Below, one piece after another: positions 30,477-38,994 of a stretch of 64,000 bases of DNA. Every line of letters starts with the position of its first letter. The stretch's first letter is position 1. A model generated the notes under the pieces. The model had not been told where the DNA came from. It searched no databases and was given only the letters and a program-made list of their open reading frames with translations. The translations under genes were made by a program, and so were the position numbers. The stretch comes from CAZWSX01 sp964636985 (GTDB lineage Bacteria > Planctomycetota > Planctomycetia > Pirellulales > Pirellulaceae), in the NCBI GenBank assembly GCA_964636985.1, contig CAZWSX010000010.1, positions 1-64,000 on the forward strand, given 5' to 3'.

Positions 30477-32159
30477 CTAGCCTTTGAGCAACTTGGTAAA
30501 CAATCGGCCGAATCGCGCCGGCCGGGCTGTGGAGTTGGCCGAAGGGCTGGCGGCGATGGGCAGCGACTCGTTATCAGCCCCGCTTGCGTTGAATTGGCTT
30601 GAGGTCGCGCCGCCGCGATTGGGAAAGACCGGGTCGGTAGCTGGATCGAATCGCGGTGCTTCGCGGTACAGCACCGACGACGCCGCGGACGATTCGGCTT
30701 CGCTCATTCGGCTGGTGACTGTGCGGCTCGACTCGTACTCGGCGAGCTTGCCGGCAATCGCGTCGAACGGATCTTCGTGGCAATCTTGCCGCACGTCGAT
30801 TTGCGATAGCGTGACGCTATTGGTCGCAGCCGCCGCCATATTTCCGGCGATCGCCGTTTCGTTCATGTCGCCTGGGTCTTGTTCCAACCCGACATACTCG
30901 ACGACCGACTCCACGACGGAACCCTGGGCCGGCGACTTTGAATACGGCCCATTTGAATACGTTGGCTTCTCCATCGCCGACTCGGTTCGCTCGGACCAAA
31001 TTCGAGACGAGGCCCCCATTTCGACCACAGGACGAGTCGGCACCACGTCGAGCAAAAGTTCTTCCGTGAATCCCTCGCCCGACAGGAGCGACGAGGCATT
31101 GAACACCAACTCGATCTCGGGTGAACGGGAAAACGACTGCCGCGGCCGCGAAGGTTCCACTGGCGAGCTGTTGGGCGTTTCCAAGAGGTCGTCGGAAGCC
31201 AACAAGGAAATCGAGTTCGACGTCTTGGTGAACGATGCCTCCGCCTGCGAGATCGCGTCAGGCGGCGAATCAGATTCGCCTCGCCCGAAGTCGCTGGGAA
31301 GTTCGCCAAATTCGACGACGTTTGCTGCGTCGGAACGCGACTCGTTCCAAGGTGCCGGCAGTTGCTGCAAGTCCGCCCAGGCTTCTTCGATGGCTTCGCG
31401 GTCGATCCGCTCCAACCCCGATACGGCGGCCAGTACGAGTGCGTGATCGCACATCTGGTTGATCAATCGCGGAATGCCGTCTGTCGCGGCAAAAACGCCC
31501 GCGGCGGCAGTTGCGTCGAACAGCCGGTCGCCGTCGGCCCCACAGCGGAAGAGTTCGCGGCGGATGTATTCGCCTGTCTCTCCCTTGGTAAACGGCGCCA
31601 AGTACTGGCGGCAAGCCACTCGCTGGGCGAACGACTCCAACTTGCTGTTGCCGATTCGCTCTTCCAACCGCGTGTTTCCAATCAGGGCGATGCGAACGCC
31701 CGGTTCGCCGTGGTGCAGGGCATTCGTAAGGAGCCGCAGTTCTTCGAGCAACCGCAGCGGCAAGGTATGTGCCTCATCGACTAGCAACGCAACATTGCTA
31801 GCACCCTTCGACTCCAGTTGGTCGACAATCGCCATCCGCAGATCGCCCTCGTCGAGCGGGGCGCATTTGAGTTCGAGCCCAGCGGCAATGGTCGATAGGA
31901 GCGACCGCCGCGTGCACAAGCCGGCGCTGTTGATCACAATGCTAGTCATCTGCGGTCGCAGATCGCGCTCCAGAACGCGAGCCAACATCGACTTGCCCAG
32001 GCCAGGACCGCCAATCAGAAGCGCGACTCCCTCGGCCCGCGTCAGGCACCGCGAGACAGCTGCCCGCGCGGCCTCGTTGCCAGCCGACGGGAAGTAGACA
32101 TCCGCCTTGGGGGAGGGGGCGAAGGGGCGGGCCGTCAGATGGAACTTAGTTTCGTACAT
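30477..32159 (-). CDS. ExeA/GspA-like AAA ATPase
   Basis: ATG at 32159 gives MYETKFHLTARPFAPSPKAD, the standard start of this family (MYxxFFGLxExPF). Walker A GGPGLGKS lies at residues 50-57 and Walker B LLVDEAH at 125-131; the sensor region IALIGNTRLEERI and the lid PFTKGETGEYIRREL follow. After residue 300 the sequence becomes Ser/Glu-rich and is predicted disordered to residue 560. Family members load secretion or polysaccharide-export complexes. The next gene encodes a BY-kinase-like protein, a pairing typical of exopolysaccharide clusters. No PG-binding domain is visible. Confidence 0.9.
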   Translation of the reverse strand: MYETKFHLTARPFAPSPKADVYFPSAGNEAARAAVSRCLTRAEGVALLIGGPGLGKSMLARVLERDLRPQMTSIVINSAGLCTRRSLLSTIAAGLELKCAPLDEGDLRMAIVDQLESKGASNVALLVDEAHTLPLRLLEELRLLTNALHHGEPGVRIALIGNTRLEERIGNSKLESFAQRVACRQYLAPFTKGETGEYIRRELFRCGADGDRLFDATAAAGVFAATDGIPRLINQMCDHALVLAAVSGLERIDREAIEEAWADLQQLPAPWNESRSDAANVVEFGELPSDFGRGESDSPPDAISQAEASFTKTSNSISLLASDDLLETPNSSPVEPSRPRQSFSRSPEIELVFNASSLLSGEGFTEELLLDVVPTRPVVEMGASSRIWSERTESAMEKPTYSNGPYSKSPAQGSVVESVVEYVGLEQDPGDMNETAIAGNMAAAATNSVTLSQIDVRQDCHEDPFDAIAGKLAEYESSRTVTSRMSEAESSAASSVLYREAPRFDPATDPVFPNRGGATSSQFNASGADNESLPIAASPSANSTARPARFGRLFTKLLKG

Positions 32160-32425
32160 AGATGTTTGAACTCGTCCCAAATGTCGAGTCGGACCCGCCG
32201 ATGTGCGTGATAGCACGGTTCGCCAAACGACCACCGTGTTTCGGCAAGAGTTATCGGCAACTTCAGACTTCCACCATGACTTTGGAGCGATTCATTTGGT
32301 CGCTTAAGTCACTTAATTAGCAAAATCCTCCCAATCGTTACGTTCGGATTGGTAGCCAAAGGCGTCACTCTCCAACTCCAATGGAGAACCTCCTCTCGGG
32401 GGAAGCCGCAAAACACCTCACTTTC

Positions 32426-32453
32426 TTGACGCTTTGTAAGCTCAAGCTACTAG
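32426..32453 (+). promoter_or_regulatory. Possible promoter of the pseudopilin gene
   Basis: TTGACG (32426-32431) and TACTAG (32448-32453) are 16 bases apart and lie 67 bases before the pseudopilin start. Both boxes match four or five of six consensus bases. Nothing else in 32160-32519 suggests a gene. Confidence 0.35.
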
Positions 32454-32519
32454 TTGGATGCAAGCGAATTCGTCTCCCAGATCACTGATTCGCAAAAAGT
32501 CAAACCAGGGCATTGAGCG

Positions 32520-32957
32520 ATGTCTAAGCAAAACCGAAGCGGCTTTACTCTTGTTGAAATCCTGATCGTCGTCGTCGTGATGGCGGTCCTTGCAGCGGCC
32601 ATCGTTCCGCAATTCACCAGTGCGACCGACGATGCCAAGACCAACACGGCCAAGTTCAATCTGTCGACCCTTCGCGGGATGTCGCAGATGTACCGCAGCC
32701 AGCACAATGCCTCGCCACCTTCGGCTCTCGACAAGCTGACCCAATCCACCGATGCCAGCGGCGCCGTTGGCACGGGTGCCGCCTATCCCTACGGTCCTTA
32801 CCTGCAAAAGCTGCCGTTCAATACGATTAACAACAAAAACAGCGTCGGCACGGCATCGACCAACCCGCCGACGACGGCCGACGGCTCGACCGGTTGGCTG
32901 TATCACGCCGCCAGCGGCAACGTGTGGCTCAACGACGCCACGCTGTACACCGAATAA
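32520..32957 (+). CDS. Type II secretion/type IV pilin-like pseudopilin
   Basis: The prepilin leader is short (MSKQNRSG, cleavage after G8), followed by FTLVEILIVVVVMAVLAAAI, the invariant pilin helix with E5 of the mature form (FTLVE). The remainder is GspG-like, ending with GTGAAYPYGPYLQKLP and WLYHAASGNVWLNDATLY. It belongs to the major pseudopilin group by length (145 residues). Prepilin peptidase and secretion ATPase are not in the window. It may belong with the ExeA-like ATPase on the opposite strand, whose family is linked to type II secretion; this is inference. Confidence 0.92.
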   Translation: MSKQNRSGFTLVEILIVVVVMAVLAAAIVPQFTSATDDAKTNTAKFNLSTLRGMSQMYRSQHNASPPSALDKLTQSTDASGAVGTGAAYPYGPYLQKLPFNTINNKNSVGTASTNPPTTADGSTGWLYHAASGNVWLNDATLYTE

Positions 32958-32981
32958 GGCCAAACTGGTTGTGGGCGACCA

Positions 32982-33096
32982 CGTCTGCTGTAGCCGCGTT
33001 CGCCAGAACGCGGGAAGTTGGCGTCGCTTCGTCGAGGATAGTTGAATTCCTGGCTCCCAACGTCAACCTGCCGCACTCTTGGCGAGTGCGGCTACG
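32982..33096 (+). repeat. REPIN-like composite element, long copy 1
   Basis: The left hairpin is GTAG-CCGCGTTC-GCCA-GAACGCGG (32990-33013). The right hairpin, inverted, is CCGCACTC-TTGGC-GAGTGCGG-CTAC (33071-33095). The 57-base spacer contains GTTGGCGTCGCTTCG and TCCCAACGTCAACCT. Copy 2 (38879-38984, opposite strand) shares the hairpins and most of the spacer. The GTAG at both outer ends is the tetranucleotide typical of RAYT-dependent REP elements. Confidence 0.85.
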
Positions 33097-33267
33097 AAGA
33101 GGGGTGAGACCGAAAGCCAACTTAAAAGCTATCGAGCGGGTGTCCTTTAGGGCCCCGCTCTCGTCGTTTGAGGGGGTAGATCGCCGCGTTTCCCTTGTCC
33201 CTGGTGGGCGCCTCGACTAAAAAGAAGTTGTGGAAGCACACGAGACCAATTGAAGTTTCTCAATCGA

Positions 33268-33990
33268 ATGTCAATCGGCCGAGCGAAGCTCAACGACGAC
33301 GATCCAACCCCGCAGCCCCCCAAGGCTGTTGTCTCGCGGCTTTCGCTTTACCTTCGCGAGCTCCAGTGCCTGCTTCGCGACGGCAAGCAAACCATCAGCT
33401 CCACCCAACTTGGAGCGCTTTTGGGGTTCACCGACGCCCAGGTTCGCAAGGACTTGGCCTATTTCGGGCAGTTTGGGTACCCAGGGATCGGCTACCGCTG
33501 TTCTGAGCTGGTCGACGCGATCAGGAACATTCTGGGGACCAACCGCGACTGGCCCATGGCCCTGATTGGCCTCGGCAACCTGGGCCGCGCCTTGTTGCGT
33601 TACAAGGGCTTTGGTCACCAAGGCTTCCGCGTGGTTGCCATCTTCGACACCGACACCACGAAGATCGGCAAGACCGCCGAAGGGTTGCCTATCTTCGCAC
33701 TGGATGACCTCAAACAGCAGGTACCTCAAAAGGGAATTCGGTTGGCTGTTTTGGCCGTGCCAGCGGCCTCGGCCCAGTCGGTCGCCGACCTGGCCAGCGA
33801 GGCCGGCGTCGAAGGGATACTCAACTTCGCCCCTGTCACGCTCACGCTCCCCCCGCACGTCGAACAGATCGGGGTCGACCTGGCGATGGAACTCGAGCAG
33901 CTCGCTTTCGCCGTCGCCAAACGAACTGCCAAGGAAGATGAAATCGACGAGAAACAGGCCGAGAAGCCTAAAAAGGCGAGCGGCAGCTAA
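33268..33990 (+). CDS. rex: Redox-sensing transcriptional repressor Rex
   Basis: The winged helix (PPKAVVSRLSLYLRELQCLLRD, ISSTQLGALLGFTDAQVRKDLAYFGQFG) is the Rex DNA-binding domain, with the KDLAYFGQFG hallmark. The Rossmann part carries ALIGLGNLGRALLRYKGF (GxGxxG NAD(H) motif), VVAIFDTD and LNFAPVTLTLPPHV. Rex represses fermentative and respiratory genes when NAD+ is high. ATG at 33268 is preferred to a TTG six codons upstream; neither has a strong SD. The C-terminal KEDEIDEKQAEKPKKASGS tail is low-complexity. Its own operon is monocistronic here. Confidence 0.93.
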   Translation: MSIGRAKLNDDDPTPQPPKAVVSRLSLYLRELQCLLRDGKQTISSTQLGALLGFTDAQVRKDLAYFGQFGYPGIGYRCSELVDAIRNILGTNRDWPMALIGLGNLGRALLRYKGFGHQGFRVVAIFDTDTTKIGKTAEGLPIFALDDLKQQVPQKGIRLAVLAVPAASAQSVADLASEAGVEGILNFAPVTLTLPPHVEQIGVDLAMELEQLAFAVAKRTAKEDEIDEKQAEKPKKASGS

Positions 33991-34123
33991 GCGGGGTTAT
34001 GCTCGCAGTTCTGAAAACCGTGAGTTTTCGCGAACACATTTCTGCCCAGCGGGTCTCTTCTAGCGACTCAATTCCCTGCCGGACAACGACTTAGCCCTTC
34101 GATTTGGCCCCGCAGCAGTGGCG

Positions 34124-34151
34124 TTGTCACAACGGCGAGAGGCCGTAAAAT
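34124..34151 (+). promoter_or_regulatory. Promoter of tRNA-Gln
   Basis: TTGTCA (34124-34129) and TAAAAT (34146-34151) are separated by 16 bases. Transcription would start near 34158, about 37 bases before the tRNA, a normal leader length. Confidence 0.5.
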
Positions 34152-34194
34152 ACATCCCTTTCCAGGGTCGCCATTGGCCTCCACTGGGAACCGC

Positions 34195-34265
34195 TCGCGG
34201 GTGGTGTAACGGTAGCACAAGAGATTTTGGCTCTCTTTGTCAAGGTTCAAATCCTTGCCCGCGAA
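34195..34265 (+). tRNA. tRNA-Gln (anticodon TTG)
   Basis: A full cloverleaf can be drawn. Acceptor TCGCGGG pairs with CCCGCGA, the D stem is GTGT/GCAC, and the anticodon stem is AGAGA/TCTCT with loop TTTTGGC, giving anticodon TTG (reads CAA/CAG). The T stem is CAAGG/CCTTG with loop TTCAAAT. The discriminator is A. CCA is not encoded. A T-rich tract follows (34266-34271). Confidence 0.93.
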
Positions 34266-34409
34266 TTTTTTCTCTCGTCCCACGTCTGTCTGACGTCGTG
34301 CGCTTGGCCCGTTTCCAATCGCCCTGCGGATAGCAATTCTCGCGCTCCCCCATCAGAATGACCCGCAACGCATCGTTGTTGGCAAGCGGCGATCTTTTGG
34401 GACCCTCTC

Positions 34410-37400
34410 ATGGCGCGATTTGTAGTCCTCGCATTTCTTGTAGCTTCTCTTTCTGGATTGGCAACAACCAATGGCCAGGAGATGCCCAAGGTCTTAGACG
34501 ACCGGCTGCAACTCGATCTGATTGCCGAGAGCCCCCAGTTAATGACGCCTACCGGGGTCGCGGTTGAGAAAAGCGGCCGCGTCCTCGTCATCGAGAGCCA
34601 CACTCACTTTCCTCCCAAGGATTACGACGGTCCCAAACACGACCGGATTTTGGCCTTCGACCCGAAGAATCCCGGTTCGCCGACGGTCTTTCACGAGGGC
34701 TCGACCCATACCATGAATCTGGGGGTCCACCCCGATGGAAGCGTCTACGTCGCCACGCGGCAGCGGATCTTTCGGCTTCGCGACTGGGATGGCGATGGCA
34801 CCGCCGCAGAGGAAGTCCCCATCGCGCACCTCGAAACCAAGGGCAACTATCCTCACAACGGCCTCTCGGGCTTTGCATTCGGCTGGGACGGGGACGTTTA
34901 CTTCGGCTTTGGCGAGAACCTCGGCGCCGACTACAAGCTGATCGCCAGCGATGGCACAACCCTCTCAGGCGGCGGCGAAGGGGGAAACGTCTATCATTGC
35001 CAAGCCGACGGCTCCAAATTGCGCCGCGTGGCAACGGGATTTTGGAATCCGTTCGCCATGTATCGAGATCCGTTGGATCGACTCTTTGTCGTGGACAACG
35101 ACCCCGACAGCCGCCCACCGTGCCGGCTGCTCCACATCGTCGAGCAAGGAGACTACGGCTATCGCTTCCGCAACGGCCGCAAAGGGGTCCATCCTTTCAC
35201 GGCCTGGAACGGCGAGTTGCCCGGCACGCTCCCCATGGTTGCCGGCACGGGCGAAGCACCGAGCGGCATCGTCGGCGCCGATAGCGACCAATGGCCCGAC
35301 GACTTGCGGGGCGCCTTGATGGTCACCAGTTGGGGCGACCATCGCATCGAGTGCTATCCCCTCAGGCCGCGCGGCCTTTCGTTCACGGCCGAACGAAAGG
35401 TCCTGGTCAGCGGCGGCGAGAACTTTCGCCCCGCCGGCATGGCCATCGCGCCCGACGGCAGCATCTGGTTCAGCGATTGGGTCGACAAGAGCTACGAGCT
35501 CCACAAGAAGGGGCGTTTGTGGCGGCTAAGCGTAAAAGGCAAATGCGGCCCCGAAGTCGCCGATCGGGTAAAGCACTTTTCCCAAGACAATATTGAGGGG
35601 CTGCAAGCCGCGATGAATTCGAGCGACCGCATCTATCGCGAAGCCGCCCTCCACACCATTGCTGCTGAGAAGGACAACCAGCCCAATGCGTGGCAGGCGC
35701 TTCACGACACCATCAACACAAACCCGGACTTGAATTGCCGCGTCGCGGCGATGCGGGCTTACTTCCAGACCAACTGGATGCGGGCCCCTCAGGGTGCCAA
35801 GGTGCGGCCGCTGCAGACGTTGCCGGTCGTCCAAAACGGTGAAGCCAAGCCCGACGAACTCAAGACGAAAACCATCTTGTGGTGGCTGACCGAGAGTGCC
35901 TTCAAGCAGCGCGCGAATGACCTTCCCGACGGCCCCCTCGGAAACGCGATGAAAGCCGGCCTGATCAACATGGCGACCAGTGCCGACGACTTCAGCTGGA
36001 TGAAGGAAACACCCCCTCTGCACGAGTCCTACCTGGCCCTCAAACTGATTCCGAACTACGCGGAACTCCTCAAGGAAAGACGCTTTCCCAAGCCTGTCTT
36101 GCGATCGTTTCATCCCAACAAGGCCATCGATTCGGCGCTCGCGACGAACGATCCCTTTCTGTTCCACCTTTGCGTGGAACAGTTACGGTTGCAGATCAGA
36201 ACAGCCAACACCTCGCCCCCAACCACGGCCAAGGGAAAGCTGGCCTACGCGGTCGCGGCTGTCCGAGAAGCGACCGAGCAAGACCCGCCCGAACTTAGCG
36301 AGTGGCTCGCCGATCCCGATATGGACCTCCGCATGGTCGCTTTGAACTACGTGCACGACAAGCGCTTGGTGAAATTCAGCGATCAGGTGCGCGAGGCCAT
36401 GAAGACCACCACCAATCGGCAAGTCTTCGAAGCGACTCTCGCCACGCTGCAGGTATTGAGCGACAAGCCCTACGATCCCTCGAAAGAATCTCGCGGCGAG
36501 GAGGAAGTCGTCAAGCTCGTCGTCGATGGGGCGAATCCGCCCGAACTTCGAACGATGGCCCTCCGCATGCTGCGGGCCGATCATCCCGCGCTCAAGCTAG
36601 AAGTGCTTGAAGAACTTTTGACGTCGAAGGACCAAAACCTGGCGACCGAAGCCGTCCGTAAGCTGGGGGATCGCACCGAAGCAGTCGCCATCGCACGCAT
36701 CCGAAGCCTCGCGGAGGATGAAGCAAAACCACCAGCGATTCGCGCCGAAGCCATTGCCACGGTGACGCCAGACAATGCAGCCAGCCGGTCTTTGTTGATC
36801 AAAGTCGCTAAGGACTCGCGACCAGATCAGATTTCCGCTGCGGAATCCGCGATTCGGCAACTACGCGGAAAGTTCGACCACATTCCCGAGTTGGACCAGG
36901 TCAGCGAGTCACGGCGACAGAATGGCGCCAAGCCGCGCGACGACGAGGCCCTCGGCATGCTCTACTTCAAGGCGGTTCCTGCAAGGAGCCGACCCACGCC
37001 CACTGATACGGAAAGATGGCTCGCAGCCATCCAAAAAGCAGGGTCGGGGGCAGCGGACGCCGATCGCGGACGCGCAGTCTTCTTCAGCCGTCAGGCCCGC
37101 TGTTCTTCGTGTCACGAGTCAGAAGGCCGTGGCGCTGCGGTCGGTCCGAACCTGACTGGAATTGGCCGAACGATGACGCGAGCCAGGCTGCTCGGCTCGA
37201 TCCTCCGCCCCAGTGCCGAAGTGGCGCCACAGTTCGCGCCGCTGCGCGTGACCACCAACGACGGCCTCTCGCGAACGGGTCTCTACGTCGGCGAAGAAGT
37301 CGACGGAACGGTGAACTACGTCGACGACAAAGGAAAGAAGTTCCAGGTCCACCCGCGCGATCTGGAAAGTCGCGAAGAGGTGAAAACGTCGATCATGCCC

Positions 37401-37523
37401 GAACAACTCGTCGAAGGGCTGACGCTGATCGAGATCAAGGATCTGCTGGCCTATTTGGGTGACGGAAACGACACCGCGCCAAAAGATGCTGGCACTAAAG
37501 AGACTGCGAAAGAAGCGAAATAG
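34410..37523 (+). CDS. PVC-type haem-binding CxxCH protein (membrane-bound dehydrogenase-like, HEAT-like middle)
   Basis: Residues 1-23 form a signal peptide. Residues 30-375 form an NHL/glucose-sorbosone-dehydrogenase-type propeller (MTPTGVAVEKSGRVLVIESHTHFPP, FGWDGDVYFGFGEN, DPLDRLFVVDNDPDSRPP, MAIAPDGSIWFSDW). A helical HEAT-like region (about 390-840) follows, and residues 880-1020 form a cytochrome c domain with CSSCH as haem site and LRPSAEVAPQF. This order is the hallmark of a planctomycete family annotated as PVC-type haem-binding proteins. The electron acceptor and substrate are unknown; sugar or cell-wall polysaccharide oxidation is proposed for the family. It follows the tRNA by about 145 bases. 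Confidence 0.92.
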   Translation: MARFVVLAFLVASLSGLATTNGQEMPKVLDDRLQLDLIAESPQLMTPTGVAVEKSGRVLVIESHTHFPPKDYDGPKHDRILAFDPKNPGSPTVFHEGSTHTMNLGVHPDGSVYVATRQRIFRLRDWDGDGTAAEEVPIAHLETKGNYPHNGLSGFAFGWDGDVYFGFGENLGADYKLIASDGTTLSGGGEGGNVYHCQADGSKLRRVATGFWNPFAMYRDPLDRLFVVDNDPDSRPPCRLLHIVEQGDYGYRFRNGRKGVHPFTAWNGELPGTLPMVAGTGEAPSGIVGADSDQWPDDLRGALMVTSWGDHRIECYPLRPRGLSFTAERKVLVSGGENFRPAGMAIAPDGSIWFSDWVDKSYELHKKGRLWRLSVKGKCGPEVADRVKHFSQDNIEGLQAAMNSSDRIYREAALHTIAAEKDNQPNAWQALHDTINTNPDLNCRVAAMRAYFQTNWMRAPQGAKVRPLQTLPVVQNGEAKPDELKTKTILWWLTESAFKQRANDLPDGPLGNAMKAGLINMATSADDFSWMKETPPLHESYLALKLIPNYAELLKERRFPKPVLRSFHPNKAIDSALATNDPFLFHLCVEQLRLQIRTANTSPPTTAKGKLAYAVAAVREATEQDPPELSEWLADPDMDLRMVALNYVHDKRLVKFSDQVREAMKTTTNRQVFEATLATLQVLSDKPYDPSKESRGEEEVVKLVVDGANPPELRTMALRMLRADHPALKLEVLEELLTSKDQNLATEAVRKLGDRTEAVAIARIRSLAEDEAKPPAIRAEAIATVTPDNAASRSLLIKVAKDSRPDQISAAESAIRQLRGKFDHIPELDQVSESRRQNGAKPRDDEALGMLYFKAVPARSRPTPTDTERWLAAIQKAGSGAADADRGRAVFFSRQARCSSCHESEGRGAAVGPNLTGIGRTMTRARLLGSILRPSAEVAPQFAPLRVTTNDGLSRTGLYVGEEVDGTVNYVDDKGKKFQVHPRDLESREEVKTSIMPEQLVEGLTLIEIKDLLAYLGDGNDTAPKDAGTKETAKEAK

Positions 37524-37529
37524 CCTTCG

Positions 37530-38678
37530 CTACGAAGCCCGTCGCTCGCCAATAATCGCGCGGGCGATCCGAGCCGAAAGAGCAGGCCGGGCATAGATCC
37601 CCAGCACCCGCTCGTAAACCCCTTCCAGCATCGCCATGTGCTCTTTCACGCCAAACAACTGCTGAGCGCGAACGCGGCCGCGTTCGCCAAAGTCGGCGCG
37701 GAGTTGTGAGTTCTTAAGGAGCTTCGTGATCGCGTCGCCAAGTTGGACATGGTTGTACTTCTCGACGAGGAACCCGTTCTCGCCGTCGAGCACAATCTCG
37801 GGCAAGCCGCCGACGTTGGTCGCGACAACCGGCTTTCCGGCAGCGTGGGCCTCGGCAGCCGTCAGGCCGAACGCTTCCTCGCGCGGGCAGCACACGCAAA
37901 CGTCGATCGCGTGCATCACCGCGGGAACACGATTTTCATAGCCCACCCAGCGGATCGCGTGCGAGACGTGCAGTTCGTCGGCCAACTGCTTGCACTCGGC
38001 CGCGTACGATCCGTTTTCCAGGCCGACAATAATCGCTTTCGCCTTAGGCACCTTTTGCAGAACCTTCGGCATGGCCTCGATGAGAACGCGTTGTGCTTTA
38101 CGCGGAATAATGTTCCCGATCGTGCCCAGCAGCAAATCGTCCTGGCCGACATCCCACAGGCGTCGCATGGCGACTACATCTTCCTGCGGTACATGGGCGA
38201 ATCGCTCGGTATCGATCGGGCAATAGATCCGACGGCTCCGACGTTTCGAAATCAAGTGGTACGTGCGGTGAAAATCGAGCGTCGCATCGGAGTTGGCGAT
38301 GATGAAATCGTTGAACGGCCAATGCAGTTGCAAATGGCGCTGGTGAGCCGTCGCGATGCACGGAACGCCGTGGAACATTCGCAGCAGCGAGCCGAAAGCG
38401 TGCGCCCGGCTGTTGTGCGTGTGAACCAGATCGTACTGCCCGTCGTGAAAGATCTTGGCGACCGACTTCAGGTCGTTCGATGGCCAGCGATTCAACTCGG
38501 TAGGAACGCTGGCGATGCCCAGTCGCGACAGTTCATCGCTGAGCCAGCTGTCGGGCAAACAAACCGGCGTGACTTCGTGCCCCTGCTTGCGCAACAACTG
38601 AATGATGTCGAGCGCATACTTCATCGCACCGTTGAAACCGGTTCCCGAAACGATCTGCATCAGCTTGAGACTGCGCAT
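37530..38678 (-). CDS. Glycosyltransferase family 4
   Basis: The ATG at 38678 gives MRSLKLMQIVSGTGFNGAMKYALDI, where GTGFNGAM is the glycine-rich GT4 N-terminus. The donor domain has GTIGNIIPRKAQRVLIEAMPKVL, IRWVGYENRVPAVMHAIDVCVCCPREEAFGLTAAEAHAAGKPVVATNVGGLPEIV, the ExxGxxxxE motif of retaining GT-B enzymes. It transfers a sugar from a nucleotide donor in polysaccharide synthesis. The 16-codon longer start lacks family similarity. It converges with the haem protein, 6 bases apart. Confidence 0.92.
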   Translation of the reverse strand: MRSLKLMQIVSGTGFNGAMKYALDIIQLLRKQGHEVTPVCLPDSWLSDELSRLGIASVPTELNRWPSNDLKSVAKIFHDGQYDLVHTHNSRAHAFGSLLRMFHGVPCIATAHQRHLQLHWPFNDFIIANSDATLDFHRTYHLISKRRSRRIYCPIDTERFAHVPQEDVVAMRRLWDVGQDDLLLGTIGNIIPRKAQRVLIEAMPKVLQKVPKAKAIIVGLENGSYAAECKQLADELHVSHAIRWVGYENRVPAVMHAIDVCVCCPREEAFGLTAAEAHAAGKPVVATNVGGLPEIVLDGENGFLVEKYNHVQLGDAITKLLKNSQLRADFGERGRVRAQQLFGVKEHMAMLEGVYERVLGIYARPALSARIARAIIGERRAS

Positions 38679-38878
38679 GGAGTTCGTGGAAGCGAGGGGT
38701 GGATGAAGACACAAAGGAGAAAGCACGCCGGTCGACAGGCGACCAATACGTGCGGAACAGTACGTCCCCTAGAAAGGGAAGGCAATAGCAAAGACTTCCA
38801 GTCGTAACCTATCTCGGATCGATTTAGCCGATGAATTCGCGTGATAGCACCAGTATCTCATCCCGCCGCACCCCGCTC

Positions 38879-38984
38879 CGCAGCCGCACTCGCCAAGAGT
38901 GCGGTAGGTTGACGTTGGGATCCAGGCAACTCGCGAAGCGGCGCCAACTCCCCGCGTTCTGGCGAACGGCGGCTACAGCAGACG
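38879..38984 (-). repeat. REPIN-like composite element, long copy 2 (inverted)
   Basis: Read on the minus strand it is the same element as at 32982: hairpin GTAG-CCGC(C)GTTC-GCCA-GAACGCGG, spacer with GAGTTGGCGCCGCTTCG and TCCCAACGTCAACCT, and the inverted hairpin. A one-base insertion weakens the first stem, and the spacer is about 9 bases shorter. It lies between the TIM-barrel gene stop (38995) and the GT4 upstream region. Confidence 0.85.
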
Positions 38985-38994
38985 ACGCCAGTGC

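Noticed and set aside
34195..34265. Integrated element at tRNA-Gln
   Set aside because: No integrase and no repeat of the tRNA end were seen downstream within the window.
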